Shown: positions 23,101 to 36,413 of the stretch, piece after piece
How positions within the stretch are numbered: the first letter of the stretch is position 1
Layout of the letters: each line of letters opens with the position of its first letter
Assembly (NCBI RefSeq): GCF_000005505.3
Contig: NC_016131.3
Coordinates: 24,791,001 to 24,855,000 of the forward strand
Origin: Brachypodium distachyon
Lineage: Eukaryota; Streptophyta; Magnoliopsida; Poales; Poaceae
Reading direction: 5' to 3'
Length of the DNA stretch: 64,000 nt
Notes under the pieces: generated by a model
What the model saw: the letters and a program-made list of their open reading frames with translations, nothing else
What the model was told of the DNA's origin: nothing
The model's database searches: none
Position numbers and translations under genes: made by a program

Positions 23101-26100
23101 AAGGTTATCAAGTAAGTATGCCCGCTGAAAACAATTTCTCATGGGTAGCCATATCGAACGAACCTTCAAGTCATCAACTTTAAGAAAAACACCATATCCA
23201 AGTTTATCACATCTAGGTCTCAGATAGGCCTGACATTTGTCCATCCACAACTTAGCAGCAATAACCTCTGCTTTCATATCACGCTCAGACAGAAGTATAG
23301 CTTTTATGTCCTCTGAGCACCTGAAATTGGAACATTAAGTATTAAAAATAGTCTGTAGCATAAGAATAGAACTCTTCATGACGACTAGTACCGTATATGA
23401 TCTTCAAACTCAGAGAGAGAAGCTGATTTCTCCAGCATACGTCGAGACTTCTCTTCCCAAGCGGTGGCATTTTTTAGCAGCTTGGACAGATCAACAAATA
23501 GTTGTTCCTCTTCAATAGTTAATCTGGCAGACTTGTAATAGTAAGGCAGAGCAAAATAGTTATCCAATACAATATTTAGAAACTGGTGAATCAATTGCAC
23601 TTACATGGAGGCTTGTATTAGAATTTCTTTAACAAATTCCAGCGAAGTATGTGTTGCAAGAGCCTGTTACATACTCAGATGTTATGTTATTGATCTACTT
23701 AAGCGTGCATTAAAGAAATAATATCCACCCTAACAATGGTGTTGAAACTTGAAAATACAATACAACAATTCATGGAGACAAAGATAACAGAAAATTACAA
23801 CTAGGCTCTGATACTGGAAATAAGAGATGAATTATGACACTCGTTACTACTCAGATAGCACAATAGATCAGCTTTATAGAACTACTCAGATAGCACAATA
23901 GATCAGCGTTGAAGAAAATTCATGCTTTTTGTGACAGGAATAAGATGTTCTGTGACTAGGATCCAACAACAGAAGCATGACAAAATTGAAAGGGCTCCAT
24001 TTCAGCTATCACAAACAATGATATTCAGCTATTTAAAAACGTCAAGAAATTAATGGGTTTCAAGTTTCAACTCAAGTAAAAAATATGTATGCTGGCATTA
24101 AGTTATACCAATAAACATCTATGTTTCAGTTGCTTTATAGTGAAAACAATTATATTGTCCGCTCATCAGCAAGAGTTACATAATCCAAATTCTGCAGGAG
24201 TCAAATGTTGGTTTAATAGCGCGATAAGAAGGTGTCTGCCAAAGTGAAAGTAGGCAACTAATTCACATTACAAGAGTTCTTACTCAAGCTCTAGAAACAT
24301 ACCTCGGATGCTTGCTTCCTGCAAAAGGATTTCCTCAGTTCTTTCTCAACAATTGGTAGTTCGTCAACTGAGTAGAAAAATACCTCTTGTGAACATGGGG
24401 GAAGATAATGAAACATTTCAAATACATCTTGAAGTATTTTGAAAGCATACCTTTTACCCTCAGTGATTTCCCATCCTTCAGAATGCCTGTTAACTCCTCA
24501 ACAACGTTGTGATAGTCATTCCTTTCAAAAAGTTTTCCGAGTATGTTATTGACATGACTCGCCCAGGAGGAAGCATCTGAATGATGTTGCTTAAGAAGGT
24601 TCAGCTCTGGAATGCTAAACTTTGTACCATCGTACGCAAGGAGGAAACTCTCCAGCTCCTGGAGCATTTACAACAAAGGAATAACACATCTACATTCCTT
24701 CAAAAGAGATATAGCGGAAGAAAGGAATAGGACTGCCAACCTTTAGAACAGGGGAGTATTGGAGGAATGATTGACACCGCATTCTCAATGATTCAGCTTC
24801 ATTCCACAGCTTTGAAACAAGATCAATTTCTGGAACTAGAACTCGAAGTTGTACCATCTATCAATGTTTTAAACATATAAACAGCAAGTGAGTCAGAATG
24901 AACTTCAAAGGGGAAGTTGACAGCCAAAATTTCTGGAAAAACACACCTCTATTTTCAGAGTATTCAGGAAATCTGAGTCAATGAGGCCCTGTTTATTCTG
25001 TTCAAGGAAAGCACGTGCTTTCTTCAACCAAGACTACAGCACAAGTGAAATACAAAACATTCCAGAAGTTCAGAAACTCGATATGTTAAAAACTGAATTC
25101 TGATTAGAATGGGAGGAGAAAATATCACTAGCATATAAGAAAATCAAAAAATTCATTACTCAACATAGTCCATACCTTCGAAAAAGAAATCTCATAAGAC
25201 AATGTTGATGTTTCTGTTAGCTCAACAGGGAATTCTGAAGCTCGAGAATACAGCGTTTCCAAGCGCTCAACCTAAACATGGCAATGCGGAAACGTTGTTA
25301 GCACAATTATGAAATGGTAGGTGGAAAAATCTAAGGTTGCAATAGAATTCATTTTCTTAAAAAGCAATATAAATATGTTGTGTCCCACAAAAGATGTTTC
25401 CAGATTATACTTATTATCTTACAGAAGTACTATAGGTTTAGTTATGAACAAATACAGTTGTGGAAATGTTATTACCGTTGAGAGGGATGATAATGCAATG
25501 TTTATTTCACTTATCATCATTTTTCCTTTCTCGGCATAGGCCTGCAACAGGGGGAAATCATAACAACAGATCAAATTTTAGGGTCATAGGATAAGAACTC
25601 CAATGCCCCAATAGTAGCTGATTATACATACCTGCAGCTGCGCAAGACTAGGCTCACAGGATGGTTTACATCTTACAGCAACTAATTCTTCGATTTCCAC
25701 GTAATTTACTTTCTCTGAAGACTTCTCCTTAGAGAGCAAACATTCATCAATTCTGGAAAGGCAATTTCTAACACACAGAGCCCAGTTCTTAGCCTCAGTT
25801 AATTTAAGTGTCATATTCCGGACCTAAGAAATCATAGTATCACAGTAAATACAAGTCAGTCAATTGTTTTAAAAATTCTAGGAACTCATAGCATGTTCAG
25901 TACAATAAAACGTACAGAATCCATGTCATGGTCACCCCACAGAAATTGTTCAGCAGCTTCTAAGGCAGTGGAATATGCAGTATCCAGAAAAGGCATATGG
26001 AGAATATGATCAGCTTTTGAAAGCCAATCCTCAGCAAGTTGTGCATATGATATATACTGATCTTTGACCTGGAGACAGGTAGATAAGGACCCATCGAAAG

Positions 26101-29100
26101 CAAGAGAAGGAAAAGAAACAAACATAATCGAGGTGGTCTTCCATAACACAAAATTATGGCATATGGTGGCATAATTTCTTGTTCACTGTATCAGATGCCA
26201 TGAAATCATGAGAAGACGAACCATTGAGACATTGATAATACCATGTAAAAAGGAAGCAAATCACTCTATGCGTACTCTTGTCTAATGGACAACTAAATGC
26301 AAATACTCAAAAAAAAAGAGATAACTAAATTGACACATGGTGTGTAGTAGTCCATATCAAACCTGTTTAGATGGCACGGGACCAGTATTAAGCAAGAAGA
26401 GGCTCTGCTTAATATTCTCCCCAGAGAGACTAGCCTTGACCTCGCAAGCTAAATCACCCAACTCTGCAAGGGTGTGGCGGTAAAGTAAGCGATGCTTCTC
26501 TGGACTGCATTCACAAAGGTGCTTCCAGTGCTGGGAAAGAAAGGAATTGTTCTTAACAAACATGGCTTAAACCAATTTTATGAAAGCACTATCAGTGCCA
26601 CTGCATAAGATAACATCCTCTTCAAAGATGTTCTTTTGCTTCCACACAGCAGCTAAAATATGATATTCACACCCGAGTTTCACAGTAAATGGAACAACCC
26701 ATAAAGATGGCATGGGGTTAACAATTGACTAAGCAAAATAATGCCATAAGAAAGACAAACCTCAAGGCAAACGTAAGAAGAAGGCCTACAGTTACAGGAA
26801 ACCGCTGAAAGATACAGGTACTGTCGGCATATAATGCACATAGGATCCTGCATAACGAAATTTGGAGATGGTTCAAAATACATCGAAAAAAATTTCCATG
26901 ACTGGGAACGAAGCCATGAAGGACTAACAGAAGAAGTACCTCTTCACTTCCAATAAAGTTGGGGTTACTCCTTGGCGGCATTAAACTGGATTTGACAATC
27001 CCATTAATCCATAGCTCCCCTCGGCATTTTTTCTCTTTCACAAATAGCCTCTCTACTTCTCCTTTTAAGTACGGAAGAGATTCATTCTCCACACCATTCT
27101 GCACATAGAAGGATCAACAAATGTAAACATAGGCCAGCTAGCACTGTGCACAAGTTATAGTTACTGCTTACTACAATATACCATTATGTACCAAAGCACA
27201 ACAATTCAATGCAAAACCTTTTTTGGGGAAAGCTGTAGTGCAGGCTCCGAAAGTACCTAATATATTATTAATAGGAAGAAAATGTGCCAGAAGAGATCTG
27301 ATGCAAAACTGGATTGCTAACAGTGTCATAATTATGCAGTAGTTAAAAAAAGAAAAATCCACAATAAAGTACTCCCTCCGATCCGTAATAAGTGTCGGGG
27401 ATTTAGTACAAAGTTGCATAATAAGTGTCGGGGATTTAGTACAAAGTTAAACTTTGTACTAAACTAAATGCACGACACTTACTATGGATCGGAGGGAGTG
27501 ATACAATTCAGTAACTATAAACAAAGACTGCCGACATTACCAGAACCGGAACCATTAAATCATTCATTGCTTGACAGGATAAATTGTAAGCTAGTCCATC
27601 AATGGTTCAGTCAAAGGTAAAAAGGTTGCTGCAGCTCTGGACCACCGATACGGCCAGACCCGTCGATTGGCCAACGTGCTGACACGCAGGGATACATATG
27701 TCCCCAAGTATTCCCTGATTTCTGATCATTATTTTTACAGGAAAAAAGGAGGGATGCAGCTAGAATACGTGACTCACATGTTTGTGATATGGTGGAAGGG
27801 GATCAAGATGGCCCAAGGCCCAAAGGCACATAAAAAATAAGCTAACCTGCAGGGGCACACCGCGCACAGAAGGGAGCACTCGAGGCTCGACCCGCAGGCA
27901 TCGCTAGGCGCCAGTCGCCGGACGCCGCTCAACTGCTCTGTGGCCATGCTGTGGTACAGCCAATCCTCTCCGCCCTCCGGCATCCAGCCTCGGGCAGGCA
28001 GCCCCTCTGGCTACTTCTCTCTTCTACTTCACCGAATCCCTTTTCTCTTTTTGTTTGCTATTGCCAACCGCCAATGTGCTTTTCCTTTTTATACCCATTA
28101 GCCACTTAGGCTAGCTGTCTACCGCTGCTAATGTATTTCTTAATTTCATCTCAGTATTCATGTCTTACACTTATTCTTTATACATGGCATTTTTTTTAGC
28201 TATTTTCTATGTATACTCGCCGTATCCCTGTATGACTGTTTTTGGAAAATCATGTCCCGTGTCCCCACATTCATATCCCCGTGTCCGTGTCTGTGTCCCC
28301 GTATTGGTGCAACGTAGGTAAGCAGCATCACATAGTCAGTGTTGATTACACATTTGATAATATGTATGCTGCAGTGAAAGAAACAACAAATCTTGTATCG
28401 CTCTGCTACAGTGGCTCATTGTACCCTATAGCCGTCTGCTTCACATATTAGCCACCTTAAAGCGAAAATTCCACAAAATGTTACTTTTTGGGCCAAACAC
28501 AAGCAGAAAAAAGAAATTGCATTTTAAATAATTACAAGGTTAATTGTCAAGATTTGTCACATATGCTAACAACTGAATGTTGAACAGTCTTCTGTAAGCT
28601 AACTAGCTAAACTAAGAACTGACGACAAAATTTGCTGAGGATTGCTGACCAATGGCAAAAGAAAACTAAGCTAGCACAATAATCACACAAAACTAATCAG
28701 AACGTGAGACAGCAAATAACTAATAGATATTCTCTAACCTTCGCGACGACATACAAAAGCTCTTCATGGGACAAAACAGGTGCCTTACGGTACATACGAT
28801 ATAGTTCAGCTCCAATTCCACCATGAGGTAGCCAATCAGCAGGAGCAAAATTAACAGCCTCGGCACAGTTTAAACCTGAATTGCAAGGTGTGTCTCAAAT
28901 TTTGAGTAACATCATAACTGAAAGAGAAATGATTATGGAGTATGGCCTGTATTACCTAAATTGAAACCACCATGGAATGATCTGGGAAAAGTAATCACGA
29001 AGTTGCCAGGTTCCTAGAGAAAAACAGCAAAAAAAAACAAGTTTTATCCACTAGAAGTTGATGTACATCCAATTTCCATAGCTAGCAAATACTCCCTTAG

Positions 29101-32091
29101 TCCACAAATAAGTGTACATACGCAGGTTTCAAGAAAATTACAGCATGAGATAGAAAATGTATTAGGAAGGTGCCAACCACCATCTCTCTTCTCTTTAATT
29201 CTCCCACCTCCAATGAGCTAAGTGCATGAAGAAATGTCATTGGTTTTGATTTCCGTGTAATGAGAGATAAGCAATTTTTCTTAGTCTAACAGAAAAATAC
29301 ACTATTTTGTGGACAAATTTTAAACCTAAACGTACACTAATTTGTGGACGGAGGGAGTATGATGGAAGTAGTGTGCAAGTACTTATGCAATTATACAACT
29401 AGTAATGCTGACAATAACCAGTCAAAATGGCATAGCAGGAACATCCATATCACGAAATGATGTCATCGTCATAAATAACATCAGTAGATATGTTTGAATG
29501 TTTGTCTGCCTGAAAACAGAGTCTCTACTAACCTGCATCACACTATAAACAGGAACACCATTTGCTCGTAAAACCGATGGATTCAGCATAGTGACGAGGT
29601 GAAAAAGTAGGTCAGGTTGTGCATCAAATAGATCAGGTAAAGCATTGCGCATAACCTGTGGGAGTATACAATGTCAAACACTCAAATTACACATAAGAAG
29701 GCACAAATGTTACCTAAGCCCATGTATTTATATAAAACTCATCATCATGAGCTGCAGCCCCTTCTGGAGGAAAACTAAAAGGCATGGTCAACTATATTCT
29801 GTGTCTCACTGTTCCACCATGCAGATGCGAATATCAGTCTTTTGTTCTTTCTGCAGAACTGTGACGCACTTACGTAACCATTTAACAGGATTGTCGGAAA
29901 GATTGGAGACTGAAAGAATAGCTAAACAGCAATTTTTGCTAAGGAGCATTTTACTATTTCTTAAAAATATAACCAAAAAGGGGGTAACTAAACAATTAAG
30001 CATATAGGTTATACATGACCAGCTGTATGTTGTGCATGTGCTACGCAAGATAAACGAACTACATAATCAAATAATGAAAAAAGAATGTTTGAAATAAATA
30101 CATAGTAACAACAAAGTATGTTCATGACTATTATCAACTTTGCTTCCATGGTATAAATGTGCGTGAATAATTAAATCCTAGAAACGACTCAATCTTTCAA
30201 GTGAAAAAATATGGAAAGATTTACTGCAACTCCTTTGTAGCTCAAAGTAGTTAAGCAATTACAATAACACTTGCTACAAGTAGTAACAAGAGAATAACTC
30301 CACTTCCCAATCCCCACTACAGCAAATATGAAATGTTATGAAGGTGTTAAAAACAGAATGCAATGTACTGCTACGAGTGTAAACGATATTTGCACATACT
30401 AACTTTAAGTTAATATCAGATTTGTGTGAAACTGAGATACAAATATCATGCCGTAAAATACCATACCTGCTCAAAAGCATTTGCTTCTGCCCCAGGTACC
30501 CCATACCAACATTTTGGCTCTCCCCTGAAACACATATCACACATTTTACTTCAAGCTGAATGACCGCCGGCTCAAAATTCAACATGATTCAGGTAGGGTT
30601 TTCTTACCAATGTAAATAATTAATTGAATAAAAACAATGGTCCTCAACATGCCAACAAAATGACGAAAATAACATCCCTATGTAGAGCCAAGGGACCATT
30701 ACACCAGCAATTTTATCCTGCACAGTTCGAAGAACTGAGCCTGGCAGGTTTGGAAAATTGTTGAGATTCCATGGGCTCTTGCAGTACTTCTGCCATAACT
30801 CTGGATCCACTGATGGCGGCACCAGATCACCAAGACGAGGAAATCCACTTCCATAAAGTGAAGTGTCCATGTCACTCCCATACATAACCTCCAGCTCCCC
30901 TGCCTTACCCTCCACAATCTCCCAAAACTGCTTCTCGACCTGAACACGGCTAGGATTCCTTTGCCCAAACCATCTCCTTCTCACCCTCTCATCAAATCGC
31001 TGGAAAGTATCAAGCAAGCAGGTCTTCCTCCTTTGGACAAATCCAAAACAATCCCTATCAGAGTTCATGCAGTCTGAGCAATACCAGTTCCCTGGAGGCA
31101 CAGTGTCGAGCGGAGGTGATAAGCAATACAAATGCCACCCTTTATCGCAGCGATCACATAGCAGCATGGCGTCACCATGCAACCCGCTATTACACTGCTC
31201 ACAGACCTGGTCCACTTGGTTAACCTCTGCGTCGAGCTTTCTCCTTTTACGCTTCCGAGCTCCCGAAGACGCTGCATTCTTCCCGATACTGTTACCTTGA
31301 CGCTCACTACGAGCCATTCCGAAGGCTTTCTTGTGTATGGGATTCCTCCTCTTCCGGCTCCTAACACCAGAAACGTCTGCATCAATCGTTTCTGCAGAAA
31401 CAGATTGGTTCCTCCCTTCATCCTGTGAACCAGAAACCGATGGTTGATCTCCGAGTTCCGCCTGCTTCACCTTCTTGTCATCCTGTCTGTTTGTGAACTT
31501 CTCGTAGTCGTAGAGATGCTCGTAGTACAGCTGAGCCAGCACGTGCTTGGCACACTCAGGCACATGCCTCGGCGCCTTGTCATCAACGAGGCGGACGACG
31601 TCGTCCCATCGCTTCCCCTCGCAGGTGCCATCGTAGCCGCCGAAGCGCTTGACGGCATGGAACAGGCGGCAGAGGTCCAGAGGGCGGCCGTCGGAGAGAG
31701 CAGGCGACTTGGACAGGCCCTTCTTGCGGCCTCGCCGTGGCGGTCCGCAGGCGGCGGCCTTGAGGAAGCGGGTGTAGTCGAGGAGGAAGGTATCCGGGTC
31801 AGCGGGGGCGGAGCGGGCGAGGAGGCGGTGGATGGGCTGCCTCTTGGTGGGGAAGGAGAGCGCGGAGACATCGAGGGCCTTGGGCGGCGACCAGGACGGC
31901 GGAGGCACGATGCGGCAGATGCCGTAGGGCTCGGCGAGCGGGCGAATGCGAGCGACGTAGGCGAGCGGATCGGCGAATTCCTCCTCCGTGGGGCGGAACA
32001 CCGGCGCTTCGGGTACGAAGCCTCCGCCGCCGCTGGAGCCGGAGGGAGAGGTGGTGGTGGTGGCGGGCGGGAGGGGCCGGCCTTTGCCCAT
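17196..32091 (-). CDS. KDM5/JARID1-type histone H3K4 demethylase (JmjN-ARID-PHD-JmjC-C5HC2-PLU1-PHD-PHD)
   Basis: I traced about 33 exons (roughly 1,900 codons) on the minus strand. Exon 1 (30608-32091) encodes JmjN ([16 protein letters not shown]), ARID ([20 protein letters not shown]), a basic nuclear-signal-like tract, PHD1 ([20 protein letters not shown]) and the start of JmjC. JmjC continues through 30467-30524, 29533-29655, 28956-29013 and 28739-28875. Its iron ligands are visible as HVEDH and, later, SFHGGFN, so it should be active. The C5HC2 finger spans 26761-26847 and 26363-26530, then a long PLU-1-like helical region. PHD2 is at about 20110-20704 and PHD3 ([20 protein letters not shown]) at 17613-17824; the last exon is 17196-17424. 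Most exons are phase 0. The set matches the plant JMJ17-type KDM5 lineage, which removes methyl groups from H3K4 in chromatin. The start MGKGRP at 32091 is chosen; an in-frame ATG at 32181 is the alternative. Confidence 0.9.
18175..19459. other. Demethylase intron with repeat pieces
   Basis: This 1.3-kb intron contains a Tourist-like end (gggcatccccagtgtatatg near 18281) and the common grass repeat phrase accaagttggggtaggctag near 18448. A plus-strand frame at 18730-19074 has hydrophobic stretches but matches nothing I know and is not called a gene. Confidence 0.4.
21102..21354. mobile_element. Foldback MITE with about 90-bp inverted arms
   Basis: The left arm starts gtatccagtgaaaaccccaa and runs through gtaggccatcggatcaagga. 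The right arm is its near-perfect reverse complement and ends ggattttcactggatac. About 80 bp of loop separates the arms. It lies in a demethylase intron. A target duplication is unclear (atcgtgag against atcgccaa). Confidence 0.7.
27372..27498. mobile_element. Stowaway MITE with internal duplication
   Basis: Ends ctccctccgatccgtaataa and ggatcggagggag with TA on the left (TG on the right). The segment aataagtgtcggggatttag plus tacaaagtt occurs twice in a row inside the left half. It is in a demethylase intron. Confidence 0.75.
27499..28738. other. Demethylase intron, unassigned GC-rich insert
   Basis: This belongs to the intron between the exons ending at 28739 and starting at 27098. The part at 27590-28040 is more GC-rich than its surroundings, with a spurious minus frame, and 28230-28310 has repeated ccgtgtcccc words. 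It looks like inserted repeat sequence, but I cannot name it. Confidence 0.35.
29092..29357. mobile_element. Stowaway-type MITE (266 bp) with TA target duplication
   Basis: The ends ctcccttagtccacaaataa and ttgtggacggagggag are inverted copies, flanked by TA on both sides. It sits in a JmjC-region intron of the demethylase gene. Confidence 0.8.
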
Positions 32092-33828
32092 CGGCGGCGG
32101 CTGGGGCAACCTAGGGTTTCGGCGAGCAGATCGGATTGGGGAATTTTCTTTCGGGAAGGATGTTTTTCCAGAATAGACCACGCAGAGTTGGGGGCTTTGC
32201 CGAGAGAGCCGTTAGTTGTACCTTTTAGACTTCTGGCGCATTCCGTATTTCTTCCAGGGCCTCTTTGTGAATTCGAAAAGAAGAAAAAAGACCACTTGGC
32301 CCACTTCTGTCCTCTTGGCCCGTCTAAAAATAGCTTTCACCCGAGTCCATAAAAAAAATCGATTCAAGTTTCCTCTTGGTATAAAATTTCAAAATCACAT
32401 GAAATGAAAAGAGGTCAGTTATTCATTAAAAAAAGACTCAAGTCTGCTTTTGGTATAAAACTTCAAAATCACATGAAATCAAACCGTACACTTTTGAAAC
32501 CGTTTATTCTAAGGGAGGTCAGTTCCGTAGAAGCATGACCTTCCGCCGTATCTCGAGGGGAGGAGGAGGGCAGCGATAGCGACGGATCAAGATGAAGGGA
32601 GGGGAGGGATCACGCGTGAGAAGAGAGGTGACGCTGCGTGGTGAGGAAGGCGGCAGCTTCTCATGGGGAAGAGGAGGTGAGAGAAACGAGTGAGTGAGGG
32701 AGGAAAGAGGTGCCATGAGAGAAGAAAAAAGAAGAAGAGGAGGGGTGTGCGTGCGCAAAAGGAAAAATTCGTCACTAGAGAGGAAACTCGATCCATCTCG
32801 TCTAACAAAAACTTTCACTCGTCTATCCGAAAGAATTCATTCAAATCTTTCACGTGCTACGGAAACTTCGATATCGTAAGAAATCGAACCGTACACTTTT
32901 GAACTCTGGGGCTCGTCGCTAGCCGCCGCCGCCGCCATGCCGGGAATCTCTTCAATCCGGTTTGATTTGGGAGTCTTAGTGCTTCCACACTGTGCCAAAA
33001 CCAAATCTGCCATGTCATCCTAATTTGGCACCGGTGTCATTTGAGAATTTTCTCTACAACGTAGCGGTGCCAAATTACCTAAAAAGTAGGTCCCACTTGG
33101 AAATAAAATAAAGCAAAACAACACCGCTTTCCCCTCCCCTGTTCTTTCCCATGTCTCTCGACCTCTCTCCGTCGGCTGATTCTTCTCCAAATTCCAGCCC
33201 AAATCACAAAGTCCTACTTCCAAAATCACAGCAAAGCAAAAGGCAAAAGAGAAATCCGTGCGTCCATGGCCTCCGGCCCGCGGCCAGCGCCGCCTCCGCC
33301 TACACGGCTATCCTTCGCGGGGGAGCCCTCTATTGAGGTCCTAGGGAAGCGCTGGTACCACCTGCTGCTGCCGGCCGCCGGGGGATCGCTCGAATCGGGC
33401 CACCTCGTAGTGTTTGCTGGTAGAGCTTGCCATCGCGCCTCCTGTCTTCATCGCTCCTCAATTTTTCTCTGTCTTTGTTGGTTCTTTGCCGGCGAGCAAG
33501 AGGTGGGAGACGGTCGTCGATCAATTTTTTTATTCTTCAGCCGGATTTAGCACCGGAGCAGCTACTTGCTCCGGTTCCAAAAAATTTAGATTTGGCATCG
33601 TCTCCACATTGTTGAAAAACGGTACCAAATGCCAAATAGCTATTTGGCACACATTTGTGGAGACCCTTCCCAAGTTAACCCTGGCCGATCGATCTCTAAT
33701 GGATGGACGGACGGTCTGGATTAATCCCCGAGAAAGAAAGAAAAAGAAAGAACAGAACAGGGGCACCCTCGCTCGGTGCGTCGTGTGGTGACCGCTGAAC
33801 CAGAAGCCGATACTCGCTCTCGGCGGCG
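32092..33828. other. Intergenic region between divergent demethylase and carrier genes
   Basis: It should contain both promoters. A short direct repeat (ggtataaaatttcaaaatca and ggtataaaacttcaaaatca) lies near 32380 and 32453, and aaccgtacacttttgaa occurs near 32485 and 32885. Between about 32950 and 33670, words such as ttggcaccg and atttggcacacatttgtgga at the two sides suggest a decayed foldback transposon. The ATG frame at 33266-33550 has no recognisable product and is left out. Confidence 0.35.
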
Positions 33829-35716
33829 ATGGCCGCGGCGGCGACCAAGGGCGGCGCCGACGCCTGCCGGCGGGAGCAGGAGCGCGCCCGGAGGCCGAAG
33901 CCCTCTAGGGTGGCGGCGGACTTCGCCATGGGCGGCGCGGCGGCGGTGGTGGCCAAGACTGGGGCGGCGCCGGTGGAGCGCGTGAAGCTGCTGCTGCAGA
34001 ACCAGGCGGAGATGCTGCGCCGCGGGGGTCTCACGCGGCCCTACAAGGGGATCGCCGACGCCTTCGCCCGCGTGCTCCGGGAGGAAGGCGCCGCCGCGCT
34101 CTGGCGGGGGAACCAGGCCAATGTCATCCGGTACTTCCCCACCCAGGTCTCTCATCTGCTCTGCTTCCTTTCCCCTTCCTTCGTTGATTCGTCCCGTTAC
34201 ATTCTACGGAGTACATTTCATCACTTGCTCTATTGATTGATTGGTTGAATCGAGATTGACATTCGTTCAGCCTTTAGCAGCAGCAGAAATTAACAGGCAA
34301 CGCCTAATCATATATCTATGTATCCAGCAATGATAATCATGTTATAATATTCCCTCCGTCCAACAAAAGATGTCTCAACTTTGACCAAATTTGAATGCAT
34401 GTCTAGATACATCTAAATTTTGACAAACTTGAGACATCTTTTGTTGGACGGAGGGAGTAGACGGATTTAGTCCTGTGATATGTTGACGGTGTCTTGCATG
34501 AGGCACACATATTTCTCTGTGGCCTCAAAAAGCTCTGCTTCCTTCAAAACAAGTTGCTCACAGCCATCAGGTCAGGTGTTGTCCTGTCTGTCTGGCTGAT
34601 ATCTTCCAACCTTTTCTCACCACAGAATATCATGTTCCTCCCTTTTACAAAGCTAAATTCTGAATCTAATGAAGATCGTTGTGGGAAACATCTATGCTTC
34701 TGATGGGGTGCTCTATATGCTGGAATTATAAAGAATAACTAATGTTTGCACAGTTTGCTACAGAAGAAGCTTCTGCTTCTGCTGCTGTTGCAATTATTTC
34801 CATGCTATAGCTAAGAGTGAGAACCACATTCTGTTTCATGTTGGAACTTACAAACATGACCCTCACATGTATATACATTCAACTATGTGAAGTCAGGAAG
34901 CAATGTTGTCATCACTGTAATGGACCCTCACTTGCGCCTCACTGTGCAGGCTTGCAACTTTGCATTCAAAGGCTACTTCAAGAGCTTATTTGGCTATGAT
35001 AAGGAGAGAGACGGTAAGTGGAAATGGCTAGCTAGCAATGTAGCATGCGGCAGCGCTGCAGGAGCTACAACGTCGTCTCTGCTATACCATCTCGACTATG
35101 CACGAACTCGGCTAGCTACTGACGCGATTGAATCCCGGGGAAACAAACGTCAGTTCAGGGGGTTGCTGGATGTCTACAAGAAGACACTTGCGAGTGATGG
35201 TATTCCTGGATTGTATCGAGGCTTCAGTGTGTCTATTGTGGGCATCACTCTATACCGGGGTCTCTATTTTGGCATATATGACACCATGAAGCCTCTCGTC
35301 CTAGTAGGGCCATTGGAGGTAACGCCATTCTTGTGCCATATCACAGATAAGGTTCCCTGAAAATCAATCTGACACGCTTACTTTTATGGATGCTTTTGCA
35401 GGGAAATTTCCTGGCCAGTTTTGCTTTGGGCTGGGCAATAACTACATTCTCTGGGGCCTGCGCTTATCCATTCGACACAATCCGACGTAGGATGATGTTA
35501 ACTTCAGGGCAACCATTTAAATACAGGAACGCCTTCCATGCCGTAAAACAGATAGTTTCCACCGAAGGGTTCTTCACACTATTCAGAGGTGTTGGTGCAA
35601 ATATTCTCTCAGGAATGGCAGGAGCTGGAGTTCTTGCTGGGTACGACCAGCTTCAACGGTTTGCGGGCCAGCATGATTACAGATTTGGGAGCAAGATGAA
35701 AGGAGCATTGAAGTGA
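33829..35716 (+). CDS. ADP/ATP carrier family transporter, ER-ANT1-like
   Basis: Three exons, 33829-34146, 34950-35318 and 35402-35716, give 333 residues in one frame. All three mitochondrial-carrier repeats are present: [25 protein letters not shown] and [16 protein letters not shown]. The RRRMM signature at about residues 257-261 marks adenine-nucleotide exchangers, although the next residue is Leu where mitochondrial AACs usually have Met. The N-terminal extension before repeat 1 is short and lacks the long cleavable presequence of classical plant AACs. The wording EGNFLASF and [10 protein letters not shown] resembles what I recall of Arabidopsis ER-ANT1, so an endoplasmic-reticulum ATP/ADP exchanger is the best guess; a mitochondrial carrier is the alternative. 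The first intron (34147-34949) contains a Stowaway MITE. Confidence 0.9.
34350..34457. mobile_element. Stowaway MITE (108 bp) with TA target duplication
   Basis: The left end ttccctccgtccaacaaaag and right end tttgttggacggagggag are inverted, with TA on each side (348-349 and 458-459 of this kilobase). It is in intron 1 of the carrier gene and has a diverged relative at 16785-16909. Confidence 0.85.
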
Positions 35717-36413
35717 TGTGCATAGATACACGTATGGGAAGAAGATTCGTTGGTTGTTAAGGCTGGGTTGGCCAAATGGGATGTAGGAGCTACAGACTAG
35801 CTTACAGAACAAAACTCTACTCCCTTCGATCTTAACAGTTACTGGGATGAATGAGTTGATCAAAAGAACATTTCCTGGAGGAGGTTCCCAGGACAGTCAT
35901 GATGTAGTAAATGATTCTTGCTATACACGTTTTAAATAGATGTGATTCTTGAAGTGTAAATTGCCATAGACGCAGAAGTTGATGTCCCCATGTACACCAT
36001 CACTGCAAACTGTAAATAGTACATGTGGAATTGCTATTACTGAAGGATATGATTCTTCTTTCTGTTGGGCATGACTCGGTGAGCAATTGATTTACCAACG
36101 GAAAACTGATTTAGAGTTCTAGATGTTGGTAGATTTTTCTATAAATAAGAAGTTTGACGTAGAACAAAGCTAGAACATCTTATAATTTGGAACAGAAGGA
36201 GTAGATATGATTCTTGCCGTGTAAATGAATAAAGATTAGGGTAAAGCTGAATATGTACGTACCCCATGTACACTGTCAATGTAAACTGTAAATAGCACTA
36301 CTGCATAGATATGGATATTGAGGAGAATACGCATGTAAGTAATAGGCATCAATTTCAGCACGCGGAAGGAAGTGTAGGGGCAGATTGCTGGGTGTCTAGC
36401 TGGTCCTCCAGCT
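35717..36413. other. Convergent 3' region
   Basis: 3' UTR space for the carrier gene (+) and the immune-receptor gene (-). Around 36120-36205 there is a fragment like the right half of a Stowaway-type MITE (tcttataatttggaacagaa, then ggagta). Nothing else was recognised. Confidence 0.4.

Noticed and set aside
32519..32818. Minus-strand frame MKVFVRRDGSSFLSS
   Set aside because: Purine/pyrimidine-biased sequence open in several frames at once, without any conserved motif.
33266..33550. Plus-strand frame starting MASGPRPAPPPPTRLSFAGE
   Set aside because: Low-complexity start, no recognisable domain, and no splice partner. It lies in a probable decayed transposon.
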